This document shows positions 10,470-22,220 of a DNA stretch of 64,000 bases, in pieces (the first letter of the stretch is position 1; each line of letters opens with the position of its first letter). The notes beneath the pieces are model-generated. The model made no database searches and was not told the DNA's origin. It saw only the letters and a program-made list of their open reading frames with translations. The stretch spans positions 83,728,270 through 83,792,269 of the forward strand of contig JAKGHH010000004.1 of assembly GCA_022828595.1 (NCBI GenBank). The letters run 5' to 3'. A program made the position numbers and the translations under genes. The stretch comes from Nelumbo lutea. Taxonomy: Eukaryota > Streptophyta > Magnoliopsida > Proteales > Nelumbonaceae.

Positions 10470-10804
10470 TGTGGAAAAATAAAGAGGAAGAGAAGAAGAA
10501 AGGGAGAGAAAAAGAAATACTTCTGTATTGATAGTGTGTTGATAAAACAAGTTGAGCATACAACTTAAATAAGAAAAGATAGGAGAGACAAACTCCTAGG
10601 ATCTCTCTCAATTACTCCTAGAATCTCTCTCAATTAGGGATTGATTAAATCTTTCCCTTAATCCTAGGATATGACTTTCCTAATTTTATTCAAATCTAAT
10701 CTTTCCCAAATTTATTCAAATCTGTAATCAATCAAATAAAATCTTTCTAAATTTGCAGCAAATCATATCTTTCTTAATTTTCCGTAAATCATATCTTGTT
10801 GACA
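10470..10804 (-). repeat. 3' LTR of copia B
   Basis: 335 bp, TGTCAACAAG...TTCCACA on the minus strand. It abuts the purine tract (CTCCCCCTC on plus, 10805-10813). Confidence 0.92.
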
Positions 10805-10811
10805 CTCCCCC

Positions 10812-12248
10812 TCAAGTTGGTGCAAAGATATTTATCATGCCCAACTTGCTAACTTGAAGTTCAAATGGCTGTCTCAACAAGCCCTTAGTCAAAACATCTG
10901 CAACTTGCTGAGTGGTTGGTACAATCGGAGTGCAAATTATTCCTTCTTCAAGTTTCTCCTTTATAAAGTGTTTGTCAATCTCAACATGTTTAGTCCTGTC
11001 ATGTAGAACCGGATTATGAGCAATGCTGATAGCTGCCTTGTTATCACAATACAGTTTCATAGGAACTCACTAGTCTCTTAAGATCTGCTAGCACCCTCTT
11101 TAGCCAAAGAACCTCACACACTCCTTGAGCGATTGATCTGAATTCAGCCTCAACACTGCTTCTAGCAACTACACTTTGCTTCTTGCTTCTCCAAGTAACT
11201 AAATTGCCCCAAAGAAATGTGCAGTACCCTGAAGTTAACCTTCTATCAGTGATTGAGCATGCCCAATCCGCATCTTTATACACTTCAACCCCTCTCTTCT
11301 CATTTTTCTTGAAGAAGAGTCCTATTCCTAGTGTGCCTTTTAGATACTTAAGAATTCGATACATAGCTTCAAGATGTTCTTCGTACGGGGAGTGCATAAC
11401 TTGACTCACCATGCTCACAGCGAAGGCAATGTCAGGACGTGTATGTGACAAGTAAATCAATCTTTCTACCAGCCTTTGGTATCTACCTGCATCTACTGGA
11501 ACCCCATCTTTAACTTCTCCGAGTTTAGCCTTAACTTCTATCGAAGTGTCTGAAGGTTTGCATCCACTCATTCCAGTTTCTTTCAAGAGGTCTAGAATAT
11601 ATTTTCATTGCAAAACCACAATGCCCTTCTTTGATCTAGCCACTTCCATTCCAAGAAAGTACCTTAGCTGGCCTAAGTCTTTAATCTCGAATTCCTTGGT
11701 TAAGCTCTGCTTTAGTCTGCTCATCTCTTCAATATCATGTCCAGTCAAAATTATGTCATCAACATAGACAATGAGAACTGGTACCTTGTCTTCAGTGGAT
11801 CTTTTTGTGAAAAGAGTATGATCAGATTGTCCTTGACTATATCCTTGACTTTTAACGAACCTTGTGAATCTTTCAAACCAGGCTCTAGGAGACAGTTTAA
11901 GTCCATATAGAGACTTTTTAGCTTGCATACCTTAGTTCCAAACTTCTCAGTGAAACCAGGTGGAGGCTCCATATATACTTCTTCTTCCAAGTCTCCATTC
12001 AAAAAGGCATTCTTCACATCTAGCTGATTCAGTGGCCAGTCAAGGTTAGCTGCAACAGATAAGAGTACTCGAACTGTATTTAGTTTCGCCACTGGAGAAA
12101 AGGTCTCAGAGTAGTCCACTCCATACGTCTGAGTAAAACCTTTAGCTACTAGGCGAGCCTTATATCTCTCCAAGGATCCATCTGAGTTGTACTTCAGAGT
12201 GAACACCCATTTACAACCAACAACTGTCTTTCCATCCGGCAAATCCAC
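10812..12248 (-). pseudogene. Copia B reverse transcriptase and RNase H
   Basis: The RT starts at the conserved [10 protein letters not shown] block (12248 side) and runs through [41 protein letters not shown] and the catalytic [10 protein letters not shown]. RNase H follows with the DADWA and YCDNKAAISIAHN motifs, ending KLGMINIFAPT. A frameshift lies near 11900-11930. One stop follows IVVLQ (~11604) and another follows the RT/RNase H junction near 11045. The RT catalytic pair is intact but the frame is not. Confidence 0.92.
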
Positions 12249-13770
12249 TTTCTCTCAAGTAGCATTCTTTTCCAAAGCTCCCATCTCCACAAAAACAGCT
12301 TCTTTCCACTCAGGAACATTTAAAGCCTCTTGGATACTGTTAGGAATGGAAATACTAGACACTTGTGAAATAAAGGCACAATATCAAGGTGAAATATTTT
12401 TGTAAGATACAAAATTTGACAGAGGATGTTTTGTACAAGACCTAACACCTTTCCTAAGAGCAATGGGAAGATCAAGCTGACTGGAAGAATTAGAATTACC
12501 TGGAGGAATATTTTCAGGTATTTTTGGAGAATTCTTGTTGATGTTGCGGAATAGTGCATCTCCTTTTTAGTGCTAGATGTTCCCTTGAATATACAAGGCC
12601 TTTATACTATTTCGCACACATCTCTGTTGTTTCAGCTTTTTTATTTTGAGATGGCATCACCGAAGGTTGTTCATTTTCAATATTTAATTCATTTGTTTCC
12701 ACTGATTTTGTATTTTCTGCCTTACTTTCTTTCGGTGACTAGTTGTGAGGAACATCATTATGGACAAATTCAAACATTAAATCAGAACCAACTAAAAGAC
12801 CATCTTCACTAGTGTTGCTCTCCCCTTGAAGACGGGAGTGTCTGTAGTAGGAGGTTCCTTCAAAGAATGTGACATCCATAGTCACAAACATCCTTTTCAA
12901 AACTGGATCAAAGCATTTGTAACCTCTCTGATTAGTGGGATAGCCTACAAAAATACATTTATGTGCTTTTGGATCAAGTTTTGAATGTTTACGATCATGG
13001 TTATGAACAAAGGCCACACTTCCAAAGATTTTTAAGGGAATGTTTGTCACTAAGCCGAGAGTTTGGAAAACAGTCAGTGAAAACCTGCATGGGTGTTTTA
13101 AAATCCAAAATTCGTGTAGGCAGTCTGCTAATCAAATAAGTGGCTGTTAAAACGGCTTCTCCCCAAAGATACTTAGGAACCTTAGTTTGAAACTTAGGGC
13201 TCTAGCAACTTCAAGGAGATGTTTGTTTTTCCTTACAGCCACCCCATTTTGTTGAGGTGTATTATTACACAAACTTTGGTGTACAATTCCTTTCTCAGCA
13301 AAAAAGTTCCCTAACACATTGTTAAAAAATTCCTTTCCATTATCACTTTGAAAAATTTTAATCTGAGTCTGAAATTGTGTTTGAACCATGTTATAGAAAG
13401 TTTTAAACACAGTTTTAGCATCCAATTTCTCTTTTAAAAGGAAAACCCAAGTGACCCTAGTATGATCATCAATAAAAGTAATGAACCAACGCTTTCCAGA
13501 AAGAGTTGTTACTCTAGAAGGACCCCAAACATCACTGTGAATCATGGTAAATGGATTTGATTTTTTATATGGTTGGAACGGAAAAACAACATGATGATGT
13601 TTTGCTAATTCACAAGATTCACACTTAAAACACGAATGAATTTTATTCATGAATAACTTGGGAAGTAGATGCTTTAAATAATGAAAGCTAGGATGTCCTA
13701 ACCGATAATGCCATAACAAAACTTCACTGTCACTAGAAACCGAGATAGAGCTGAAACAAGTATGTTGGTC
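12249..13770 (-). pseudogene. Copia B integrase and linker
   Basis: The GAG-pre-integrase zinc motif (HYRLGHPSFHYL ... CESCELAKH) lies near 13710-13600. The integrase core follows: first Asp in MIHSDVWGP, second in FQSDNGKEF. The catalytic glutamate position reads NGVAVRKNKH where the family has NGVAERKNKH, so Glu is replaced by Val. Frame breaks follow near 13147, and the C-terminal DUF4219-like linker is at 13050-12739. Loss of the DDE glutamate would abolish strand transfer. Confidence 0.88.
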
Positions 13771-14150
13771 TTACCTTCCAAAGGTTGATCCTTTATTAAA
13801 GAGGTAGAGGCCACCATCCAGTTTAGCACTCCCAATCATCTTCCCCAAGGTTAAATCTTGAAATTCAGAACAAGAAGACCAAAAATTAACCCGACAATTA
13901 TGATCAAGGGTTAGTTTGCTGACAGATAAGAGATTGTATGATAGGTTTGGAACATGTAGAACATCTTTAAGATTTAGAGAAGGAGAAATAGACACAATTT
14001 CTTTCCCAGCAACAGTAGCAAAGGAACCATCTGCAATTTTAACCTTTTGATTCCCTGCACAGGGTGTATATGAAGAGAAGAATTGTGAAGTGTTGGTCAT
14101 ATGATCAGTGGCACCTTAATCTAATATCCAAGAGCCATTAGATTTGGTAC
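13771..14150 (-). pseudogene. Copia B protease
   Basis: The aspartic protease is recognisable from the GATDHMTN tract and the downstream VLHVPNLSYNLLSVSKLT motif. The active-site D-S-G reads D-stop-G (TAA at about 14119), which breaks the enzyme at its catalytic triad. The stretch continues toward gag through frame-broken codons. Confidence 0.85.
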
Positions 14151-15170
14151 AAGCAATGGCTGCAATGAAAAAATTACCTGACTGGGCTAGAGAGCAGGAT
14201 GGGTTAGAGTTTCTTAATGATTGAGATTGAAACATTTTATACAAGTGCTCTATTTGTTCTTTTGTGAAAGGAAGAGACTCCGAGGATGATTGCTGCCCTG
14301 GATCCGAATTGCTTACTTGAAGCGCGCGGACATCTCCCCCTGACTTGTTGTCACTGTCTGATTTTTTCTTCCAACTTGTTGGTTTCCCGTGCAGCTTCCA
14401 GCAGGTTTACTGAGTATGCCATGGCTTTTTACAGTGATCACACAAGGTCTTTGCTTTCCTCCTCATTTATCTCCGTCTACATCTGCACCTCGGGCCACAA
14501 GAGCGGACCCTTCATTCTCAGTTTTTGTTTCATTAACATTCTTCAACTTCACTTGCCGCCGTGCTTCTTCTCTACTCACTTCTGAAAAAACTTCTCTTAT
14601 AGTAGGCAAGGTCTTTCGCCCTAAGATACGTCCCCGAACCCATTCTTCTTCTTCAAATAAATCCAGCTCCTGTCAAACAGCCATCTTCTCATTATAATAA
14701 GAAGTTACGTCACGCTTACCTTGCTGCATCTTCCACATTCAGGTATTTAGTTCGAACAATTGTGAATGATTGTCCAGATCTGAATAGGTTTCCCTGACAG
14801 CTTCCCACACATCACGAGCAATTGGCATGAACATGAATGTTTTTCCAACCACAGGATCCATAGAGTTGATCAGCCAGGCGGTAACCATAGAATTTTCAGA
14901 ATGCCACTGCCTGTACTTTGGATCATCAGTTGCCGGTGGTTTTACTTCGCCATTCAAATAGTCGAGTTTCCCTTTGTCGTCGATCACCAACCACACGGAC
15001 TGAGACCACTCAAGATAATTCTTTCCGTTCAATTTGTGAATAGCAATCTGAAGAGAATTCTCAGAGAGAGAGATGGCCGCTGACTGAATACCTCCCTCCA
15101 AAGATGTCACACCACTGGTAGCATCCGAAGAGGCTGAACCAAAGCCAACCATGGCGACCTTAAAATTCAT
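14151..15170 (-). pseudogene. Copia B gag
   Basis: Gag opens at about 15170 or 15155 and shows KLNGKNYLEWSQSV, then WLINSMDPVVG, the standard copia gag N-domain. After QELDLFEEEEW the codons jump straight to VRGRILGRKTLPT, so about 100 nt normally between these blocks are missing. A CCHC knuckle (CDHCKKPWHT...C) lies near 14400-14440 in a shifted frame. Stops lie near 14739 and 14630. Confidence 0.85.
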
Positions 15171-15184
15171 GATCGGACCCTAAA

Positions 15185-15196
15185 GCTTTGATACCA
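15185..15196 (-). promoter_or_regulatory. Primer binding site of copia B
   Basis: TGGTATCAAAGC on the minus strand, complementary to initiator-Met tRNA and directly abutting the LTR. Confidence 0.92.
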
Positions 15197-15531
15197 TGTG
15201 GAAAAATAAAGAGGAAGAGAAGAAGAAAGGGAGAGAAAAAGTAATACTTCTGTATTGATAGTGTGTTGATAAAACATGTTGAGCATACAACTTAAATAAG
15301 AAAAGATAGGAGAAACAAACTCCTAGGATCTCTCTCAATTACTCCTAGAATCTCTCTCAATTAGGGATTGATTAAATCTTTCACTTAATCCTAGGATATG
15401 ACTTTCCTAATTTTATTCAAATCTAATCTTTCCCAAATTTATTCAAATCTATAATCAATCAAATCAAATCTTTCTAAATTTGCAGCAAATCATATCTTTC
15501 TTAATTTGCCGCAAATCATATCTTGTCGACA
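15197..15531 (-). repeat. 5' LTR of copia B
   Basis: 335 bp, same borders as the 3' LTR. It would hold the element promoter. Confidence 0.92.
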
Positions 15532-15605
15532 TCACCCCTATTCACCCCTTTCTTAGCTAGAAGGTTTGCCAACCAATTAGTCGATCTTCTAATTGTTATG
15601 TTGGA
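15532..15605 (-). pseudogene. L1-type LINE RNase H C-terminal fragment
   Basis: The minus strand reads RRSTNWLANLLAKKGVNR, typical of the end of the RNase H domain of plant L1 ORF2. The same tract recurs at 47487-47560. It ends abruptly at copia E. Confidence 0.65.
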
Positions 15606-16110
15606 GGTTAGCTACTTGGAGAAGGTAGAGGCCTATCCTAATGTTGACTGGACAGGTTCTATTGATGATAGGCAGTCTACTTCTGGCTATTGTACTTTGG
15701 TGGCTGGTAATGCTGTATCTTGGAGAAGTAAGAATTAATCAGTTGTGGCTCGACCTAGTGCAAAGGCAGAGTACAGATCTATGGCACATGGAGTCTCAGA
15801 ATTGTTGCGGTTGAAGAACTTGCTGACAGAAATGGGACTGCAAATTGATACTCCAATTATATTATATTGTGACAATCGAGCTGCCATAAACATAGCCCAC
15901 AACCCTATTCAACGTGATCGTACAAAGCATATAGAGGTTGGTCGACATTTCATTAGAGAAAGAGTTGCCAGTGGAAAGATTTGTCTACCTTATGTGGGGA
16001 CTGAAGACCAGTTGGCTGATTCTCTTACTAAAGTGGTTCCCAAATGAAAGCTCAACAACAATTTGAACAAGCTGGGCATGATAAATATCTATGCTCAACT
16101 TGAGGGGGAG
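15606..16110 (+). pseudogene. Copia E RNase H fragment
   Basis: This is a plus-strand copia RNase H without the rest of the element: VEAYPNVDWTGSIDDRQSTS, SWRSKN, a stop at 15736-15738, then LYCDNRAAINIAHNP, HIEVGRHFIRERV and ADSLTK. It ends with KLGMINIYAQL-type codons and the purine tract before the LTR. The 5' part is lost at the junction with LINE debris at 15605. Confidence 0.9.
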
Positions 16111-16294
16111 TGTTAAGAGTGTGAGGGCATTTATGTCCTTTTGTGATTTTTTTTTGTATTTGGGTGCCTATTCAAGGGAACCTTTGTAATTTTGCTTGTG
16201 AAGAAAAAATGAAAAATCTCTTGGTGTGAACAGTAACACACCAAGCATTCTCAACACTTCTTCTCTTCTCTCTTCAACATCTCTAAACCTTACA
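16111..16294 (+). repeat. 3' LTR of copia E
   Basis: 184 bp, TGTTAAGAGTG...CCTTACA, directly after GAGGGGGAG. It is followed by ATTAA and then by codons of copia D, so E sits in D. The 5' LTR is absent. Confidence 0.75.
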
Positions 16295-16546
16295 ATTAAG
16301 ACTAAGACTATAGTACAATGACACGCCTAGACATTTCATATGCAGCCTAGATTGTAAGTCAATTTGTCTTTGTTCTGCATCAACCTCACATGACAATTGT
16401 ACACCATATCATTAGATATATCCAGGGGATAGTTTCCTATGGTGTGTTCTTCCCATCCACCTTGTCACTTCAGCTCTCTGCTTATGTAGATGCCGATTGG
16501 GCTGGTTGTCCAGATACTAGAAGATCTACCACTGGGTGGTGCATAT
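16295..16546 (+). pseudogene. Copia D RT/RNase H, left piece
   Basis: Codons MTRLDISYAA, then a stop, then HHIIRYIQGIVSYGVFF and YVDADWAGCPDTRRSTTGW give the RT end and RNase H start of another plus-strand copia. It is cut at 16546 by copia C, whose target duplication CATAT occupies 16542-16546 and 27326-27330, and resumes at 27331. Confidence 0.88.
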
Positions 16547-16733
16547 TGTTATACAGAAGAGAAGAAGAGAGGAAGAGAGAAGAGAGATTAGAGATTTGAG
16601 AGTCAAAAGATAATACTGGCGGCACCAACTTTTAGTATTTATACTAGGGTGACAAAACATAAAAAACATAAAAGGAGGAAAATACAATAGTACCCCTGCG
16701 GTATTGTACTTAAAGAATAATCGACTTCTAACA
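16547..16733 (-). repeat. 3' LTR of copia C
   Basis: 187 bp, TGTTAGAAGTC...GTATAACA on the minus strand, next to the purine tract. Confidence 0.9.
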
Positions 16734-16736
16734 CTC

Positions 16737-18265
16737 CCCCCTCAAGTTGGGACATAGATGTCAATCATGCCCAACTTGTCACATAAATCATGATGTCGTG
16801 AGTGATGTAACCCTTTTGTGAAGATGTTTGCAAGTTGGTCTTCAGAACTAACATAAGGGGTACACACTTCCCCTGTGACGACCTTTTCTCTGATAAGATG
16901 TTTGTCGACTTCGATGCGTTTAGTTCTATCATGCAACATTGAATTAGTAGCAATGTTTATGGCTGCTTTGTTATCGCAGAATAGAGTCATAGGTCCATCA
17001 ACTGAAAAACCCAACTCACTCAACAAACTTTTAGCCACATAATTTCATCCACTCCATCAGACATTGCCCTATATTCAGCTTCAGCACTAGACCTAGCTAC
17101 CACATTCTGCTTTTTGCTTCTCTAGGTAACTAGGTTCCCTCCTACAAATGTACAATAGTCGTTGGTCGACTTCCTGTGATTCAGGGACCTTGCCCAATTT
17201 GCATCGGTATACACTTCAACTTTCAAATGCCCGTGCTTGTGAAACAATAAGCCTACACCTGGGAACTTCTTAAGATATCTGAGAACTCTTTCAACAACTT
17301 CAAGGTGCGTAGTCTTAGGGGCATGCATGAATTGGCTAAGAACACCCACTACATAAGCAATGGCTAGTTGAGTCATAGAAAGATATAACAATCTTCCTAC
17401 AAGTCTCTAAAACTGTTTCACACCCTCGATGGCTTCACCTTGACAGTCACCTAATTTGTGATTAGGATCAATAGGAGAATCAACCAGCTTCACTCCCAAT
17501 TTTCTTGTATCCTGGAGTAGATCTAGGACATACTTTCTTTAAAAAATGAAGATACCCTTTTGTGAGCAGGCAACTTCAATCTCAAGGAAGTACCTTAGAG
17601 GACATAGATCTTTCACTTCAAACTAGGTAGATAGAAATCTCTTCAACTTTTGAATTTCATCCTTCCAATCACCAATGATAACTATACCATCAACATATAC
17701 TATCAGTGCTGCAATTTTCTCTTCCCCTCTTTTCATAAACAATGTGTGATCAGATTGACACTACTTGTATCCTCTTTGCTGAACCGCTACATGAGACCTG
17801 CTGAACCAAGCTCTCGGTGATTGTTTCAAGCCATATAATGATTTTTAACCTGCACACTTTCTGTTCATTACCTTGAGCCCAGAAACCAAGGGGTTGTACC
17901 ATGAATACTTCCTCTTCAAGGTCACCATTTAGAAAGGCATTCTTGATGTGTAGTTGATGAAGGTCCCAATCAAGATTAGCAGCTAAGGATAAAATGACTC
18001 TAATGGAGTTCATCTTAGCAACGGGTGCAAAAGTTTCTACATAATCCACTCCATACACTTGTGTAAACCCCTTTGCCACTAAACGAGCTTTATACCGCTC
18101 CACTGTACCATCAGCCCTATGTTTTACTATGAAAACCCATTTACATCCAACCAGTTCCTTCCCCTCAAGAAGATCTACTAATTCCCATGTGCCATTTTTA
18201 TGTAAAGCATTAATCTCTTCCTTCATAGAATCTGTCCATTCAAGCACCAAAAGATCTTCTGCCAC
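16737..18265 (-). pseudogene. Copia C reverse transcriptase and RNase H
   Basis: Reading leftward from 18265: [59 protein letters not shown]. The catalytic block near 17690 reads VYVDGIVIIGD where the family has YVDD, so the second RT aspartate is Gly. RNase H follows (TDANWARS, FCDNKAAINIAT, KLGMIDIYVPT). Several stops and frame changes occur around 17400-17880 and 17040-17120. Confidence 0.9.
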
Positions 18266-19497
18266 ATTCTTAGGAATAGGAACACTGTCAATGGAAGAAA
18301 GGAAGGTGAAATGTTTTCATAGGAAACAAAGTGGGAAATGGGGTGTTTATTGGTGCAAGACCTAATACCCTTCCAGTGAGCAATAGGAAGGTCAAGGTCA
18401 TTAGCAATAGAAGTATCAATAACAATAGGGTTAGGAACATCAATGGGAACCAAGGTACCAGGTTGGGTAGGATCCGCCCCCGGAGAGTTCGATGGCATCG
18501 GCGGTACAGCTTCTAGGTGCTCCACAGCTCTTGAACATGGCCTTTGTGACAACGAAGGAAAACACGAAATGGAGGAGGATCAGGAAGAGGAGAGAGCTGA
18601 ACTAATTTCCCCTTATTCCTACACTCCCCCTAAGGAGAAACAAGGAAGAAAGGCTCACTCTCAAAGAAAGAGACATCCATAGAAACATAATACCTCCGAG
18701 AGACGGGATCAAAGCACTAGTATCCCTTCTAAGTGAGAGATTACCCCAAGAAGATGCAAGGAATAGCACGAGGATCCAATTTTCCATGGGTGGATGATAG
18801 ATTTTGAACAAAACAATGACAACCAAACACATGAGGAATAGAAAAAAGATGAGCCTTAGGAAAAAGAAGTTGATGTGGGGCTTTGCACTCTAATCAACGA
18901 GAGGGCATACAATTAATGAGATAGGTAGCACAAAGGACAGCCTCAAGCCAAAAACGTTTCAAGACATTCATATGAATTAGTAACTCTGGACCACTTCAAG
19001 AAGGTGCCAGTTCTTTCTATCAACAACACCATTTTGTCGTGATGTTCGGGCACATGAGCTACAGTGAAGTGATCCATGCAAAGCAAAGAACTTCGTTTAT
19101 TAAAATATTCTTTGGCATTGTTGGATTGAAAAACTTGGACTTCAGTTTGAAATTGGGTGAAGATCATTCACTGAAAATCTTGAATAATTTTTTGTACTTC
19201 ATCCCTGGTTTGCATGGGATACACCCATGTATATCTGGAGTAATCATCAATAAAAGTAATAAAACACTTGTAGCCACTCTCAGATGGTAAAGTAACAAGG
19301 CCCAAAACATCAAAATGAACAATATGGACAAGAAATTCAGATTTATTATTCCCTGAAGAAAAATGAGTTCTACAATGCTTACTCAATTGACAAGTTTGAC
19401 ATGTAAATTCTAACATTGACACTGACTTAAACAACTCTGGAAACATTTTTAAAGACTTGAAAGATAAATGACCAAGACGACTATGCCATAAATAGAC
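18266..19497 (-). pseudogene. Copia C integrase and linker
   Basis: The GAG-pre-integrase motif (CQTCQLSKHCRTHF) lies near 19400-19370. The integrase core has VHFDVLGLVTLP in place of HSDVWGPVTLP, and the second catalytic site reads FQSNNAKEY, with Asp changed to Asn. Many stops occur in the C-terminal third and the proline-rich linker (18223-18552). It cannot work. Confidence 0.86.
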
Positions 19498-20045
19498 CTA
19501 ACTCTTACTAGACTGACTCTTAGACTCTGTGACTGTAAGACCAGCTTTATTCTCCAGCATGTAAAGCCCATCCACCATACGTCCTCTACCAATTGTCTTC
19601 CGCGAGGCCAAATCCCAGATCACACAGTAAGAAGGGAAAAAGGTCACTGAGCAGTTTAAAGAATTAGTGATACTACTAACAAAGAACAAATTAATAGGAA
19701 ATTTCGGAACATGTAAAACATTAGACAGGGTGAAGCCAAAAGGAAGAGAAATAGTTCCTTGACCAGCTATGGTAGAGTGCAATCCATCAGCTAGTCTCAC
19801 CTTGTCTCTTCCAGAGAGGAGGTGATAGGTCTAAAAATAAGAGGACTTGCCAGTCATATGTTTGGACACTCTAGAATCAATTATCCAAGGAAGGTAAAAG
19901 AAATGGGACAATACATGGAAAGTTGTGGCAGTGTTACCTGATATAGAAGCAAATGAAGTTGAGGGAGGAGGAGCATCCATCTGACGAATTGCCCTACCAT
20001 AGAGTTCTAAATGGTTACGGAAGGAATTAATTATATCCTCCCTTG
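19498..20045 (-). pseudogene. Copia C protease
   Basis: The LHVPKFPINLFFVSSITNSL motif is clear. The active site near 19857-19895 reads WIIDSRVSKHMTG where related copia F has DSGASKHMTG, so the D-S-G triad has lost its Gly. A2 is inserted just upstream (20051), and gag resumes at 25459. Confidence 0.85.
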
Positions 20046-20050
20046 GGTCA

Positions 20051-20385
20051 TGTAAAGAGCCTGGGTCATAGTATCTTCTCTCGTAATATCTTTTCTTTTC
20101 TTGTTGGCTAATGGGCCTCTCTTAATAGGCCTGCTATTTCTTTTTGTTTAATCTCTTTATGTTACTGCCTAGCTGACCTCCCACTTATGGGCATACTTGT
20201 CATTACTCTAACATTAATTCTTAATAAAAGAGGATTAGAGGACAAAACAAGATAATTCAAATCTTCTTCTTCTCCCTTCTCTTTTCGCCATCTTCTTCCG
20301 TTGTACTGCTGCTCTTACTTCTCTTCTTCCCTTTTCCCTCTAATCTTCAAATTTACACATAATATTTGAGGACTGATTTACATCT
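20051..20385 (+). repeat. 5' LTR of copia A2
   Basis: 335 bp, TGTAAAGAG...TTTACATCT. It abuts the primer site. Confidence 0.93.
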
Positions 20386-20397
20386 TGGTATCAAAGC
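20386..20397 (+). promoter_or_regulatory. Primer binding site of copia A2
   Basis: TGGTATCAAAGC, complementary to initiator-Met tRNA. The leader runs to 20834. Confidence 0.93.
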
Positions 20398-20834
20398 AGG
20401 TCTATTTCTTCCTTTTTTTTTCTTCTTCCTCTTTTCCCATACACCCTTAGATTAAGAGAGTGTATGGAGAGATAGGTTCTCTATAGTTCAGAGGATCTCT
20501 GGCCTAGTTGGTAGAGGGTTTGGAGAGTTTAAATCTGGTTGGGTATTGCCAAGAAGTGGTGTTGTTCTGTTGCTGAGATTTTCGAATGTACAGGTAAAAG
20601 TGAAGCTTTGGGTGTGGTGTTCTGTGCTTGAGAGGTGTCTATGGACTCCTAAAGGAGGGTGGTTCAGGTTTGGAAGAGATTGGGAAGCTCTGGGTAGGAG
20701 CGGCTGCATCTTCTCTCTTCCTCTCCAACATCTAGACGGAGTAAAACCCTAGTTTTCAAGCAGCTGGGTTCTGGCTTGACTTCAAGTAAGTTTATATAGA
20801 CAAAATTTCTGGTTCTTTAATTTTCGTTTGAATA

Positions 20835-21766
20835 ATGGAGCCATACAGAAGTGAGTTCAAGCAAGTGCCGGTTTCCGGCCTTGGCTCGGTAGATTCCGTT
20901 TTGACTAGTGTGACCACAATCAAGCAAGATGGGACAAATTACCTTGCTTGGGCACAGTCTATAAGAATTTATGTCTGTAGTAGAAGAAAACCCGGGTATC
21001 TCATAGGTAGTAAAGTGAAACCCGAAGAGACACCCTGAATTTGAGAGATGGATGCAAGAGAACTATACTGTCATAGGATGGTTGGTCAATTCTATGCAAC
21101 CTCATATAAGTCAGCATTGTCTCTGGATATCTTCGGCTAAGGAGATATGGGACAGTGTTACTGAGACCTATTCATAGAAGTTGAATCTAGCCAGAGTCTA
21201 TAAGTTGAAAAGTGATGTGAAGAACCTAAGACTGGAGGAAAGAGTGTAGCAATCTACTACTCTATACTGAAGTCCCTATGGCAAGAAATTGATGTTATGG
21301 AAACAGTTGTATGGGAGAGTAAGAATGATGCTGAAATGTATAGGAAGTTGGTGGAGAGAAATAGGGTGTTTGAATTTCTCACTAGACTCAACCCTGAGTT
21401 TGACATTATTAGGCAAAATATCCTGGCCAGAGATGAGGTTACTCTTTCCCAGGCATACGCTATGATAAGAAGTGAGGAGAGTAGGTGGCAGGTTCAGTTG
21501 CAGGGTCCACCTACAAAACACTTTGCACATGCTGGAATAAAGCCAAAGGGTCCTACTGAGAAAAAGGAGCAGATATGTGAATATTGCAAGAAACCGAGGC
21601 ATACAAAGGACACTTGCTGGAAGCTTCATCCTGAGCTTCTTCCTGATAGGTTTAAGAATAACAACAGCTCTAAGAAGGGCAGTCAAGTAGGAAAGCTTAA
21701 GACAGCTAATGCTGCTACAGTACCTGAAGGAGGAAATAAGGAGAATGAAGAAAAATCAACCATATA
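20835..21766 (+). pseudogene. Copia A2 gag
   Basis: It starts at ATG 20835 (MEPYRSEFKQ). The N-domain shows DGTNYLAWAQSIRIYV, then a frame break near 21036. Stops follow near 21176 and 21250 before the frame recovers (VERNRVFEFLTRLNPEFDII). The CCHC knuckle CEYCKKPRHTKDTC lies at about 21578-21620, followed by a basic tail. It packages element RNA in a working copy. Confidence 0.92.
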
Positions 21767-21770
21767 GCAG

Positions 21771-22220
21771 TTGGCAACAATGAAGGCGGATTTTGAAAAG
21801 TATGGGAGGCTACTAAATCACTTGGAAGCTACTGTTTCTTCATCTCATTCTTCCAACAACAACACATCATCTTCATCTGCATTTGCTCACTCAGGTATTC
21901 GTGCTTCTACAAATCATGCTTCAATTTCAGGTAATCATAAAATCCCTTGGATTATTGATTCCGGTGCATCAGACCATATGACCAACGTGTTTAATCTCTT
22001 CTGTTCATACCACCTTCTCTCTGGCAAAGAGAAAATATCTCTTGCTAATGAGTCTCTTGCTCCTATCTCTGGTAAAGGAGATATAAAGACCTCTGACACC
22101 CTTTGTTTATCCTCTGTCCTTCATGTCCCTAAACTTAACAGAAACCTTTTATCTGTTAGTAGCTTAACTAAATCTATGAATTATAGCATAAGCATTTTTC
22201 CCACTCATTGTGTTTTTTAG
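21771..22220 (+). pseudogene. Copia A2 protease
   Basis: Ser/Asn-rich leader, then PWIIDSGASDHMTN with the catalytic D-S-G intact (about 21945-21990), then VLHVPKLNRNLLSVSSLTKS. An in-frame stop at 22218-22220 separates it from the pre-integrase region, where a Trp or Gln codon would be expected. Confidence 0.92.

Larger units (their letters stand above)
10470..15531 (-). mobile_element. Copia element B, complete but defective
   Basis: This 5,062-bp element has two 335-bp LTRs that differ at 9 positions by eye (about 2.7%). Flanks are TCATC (10465-10469) and TCACC (15532-15536), a 5-bp duplication with one mismatch. The order on the minus strand is LTR, primer site, gag, protease, integrase, RT, RNase H, purine tract, LTR, which is Ty1/copia order. 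It lies in the 3' tail of an L1 LINE within OSCA intron 3, in the same orientation as the gene. Stops, frameshifts and lost catalytic residues make it immobile on its own. Confidence 0.93.
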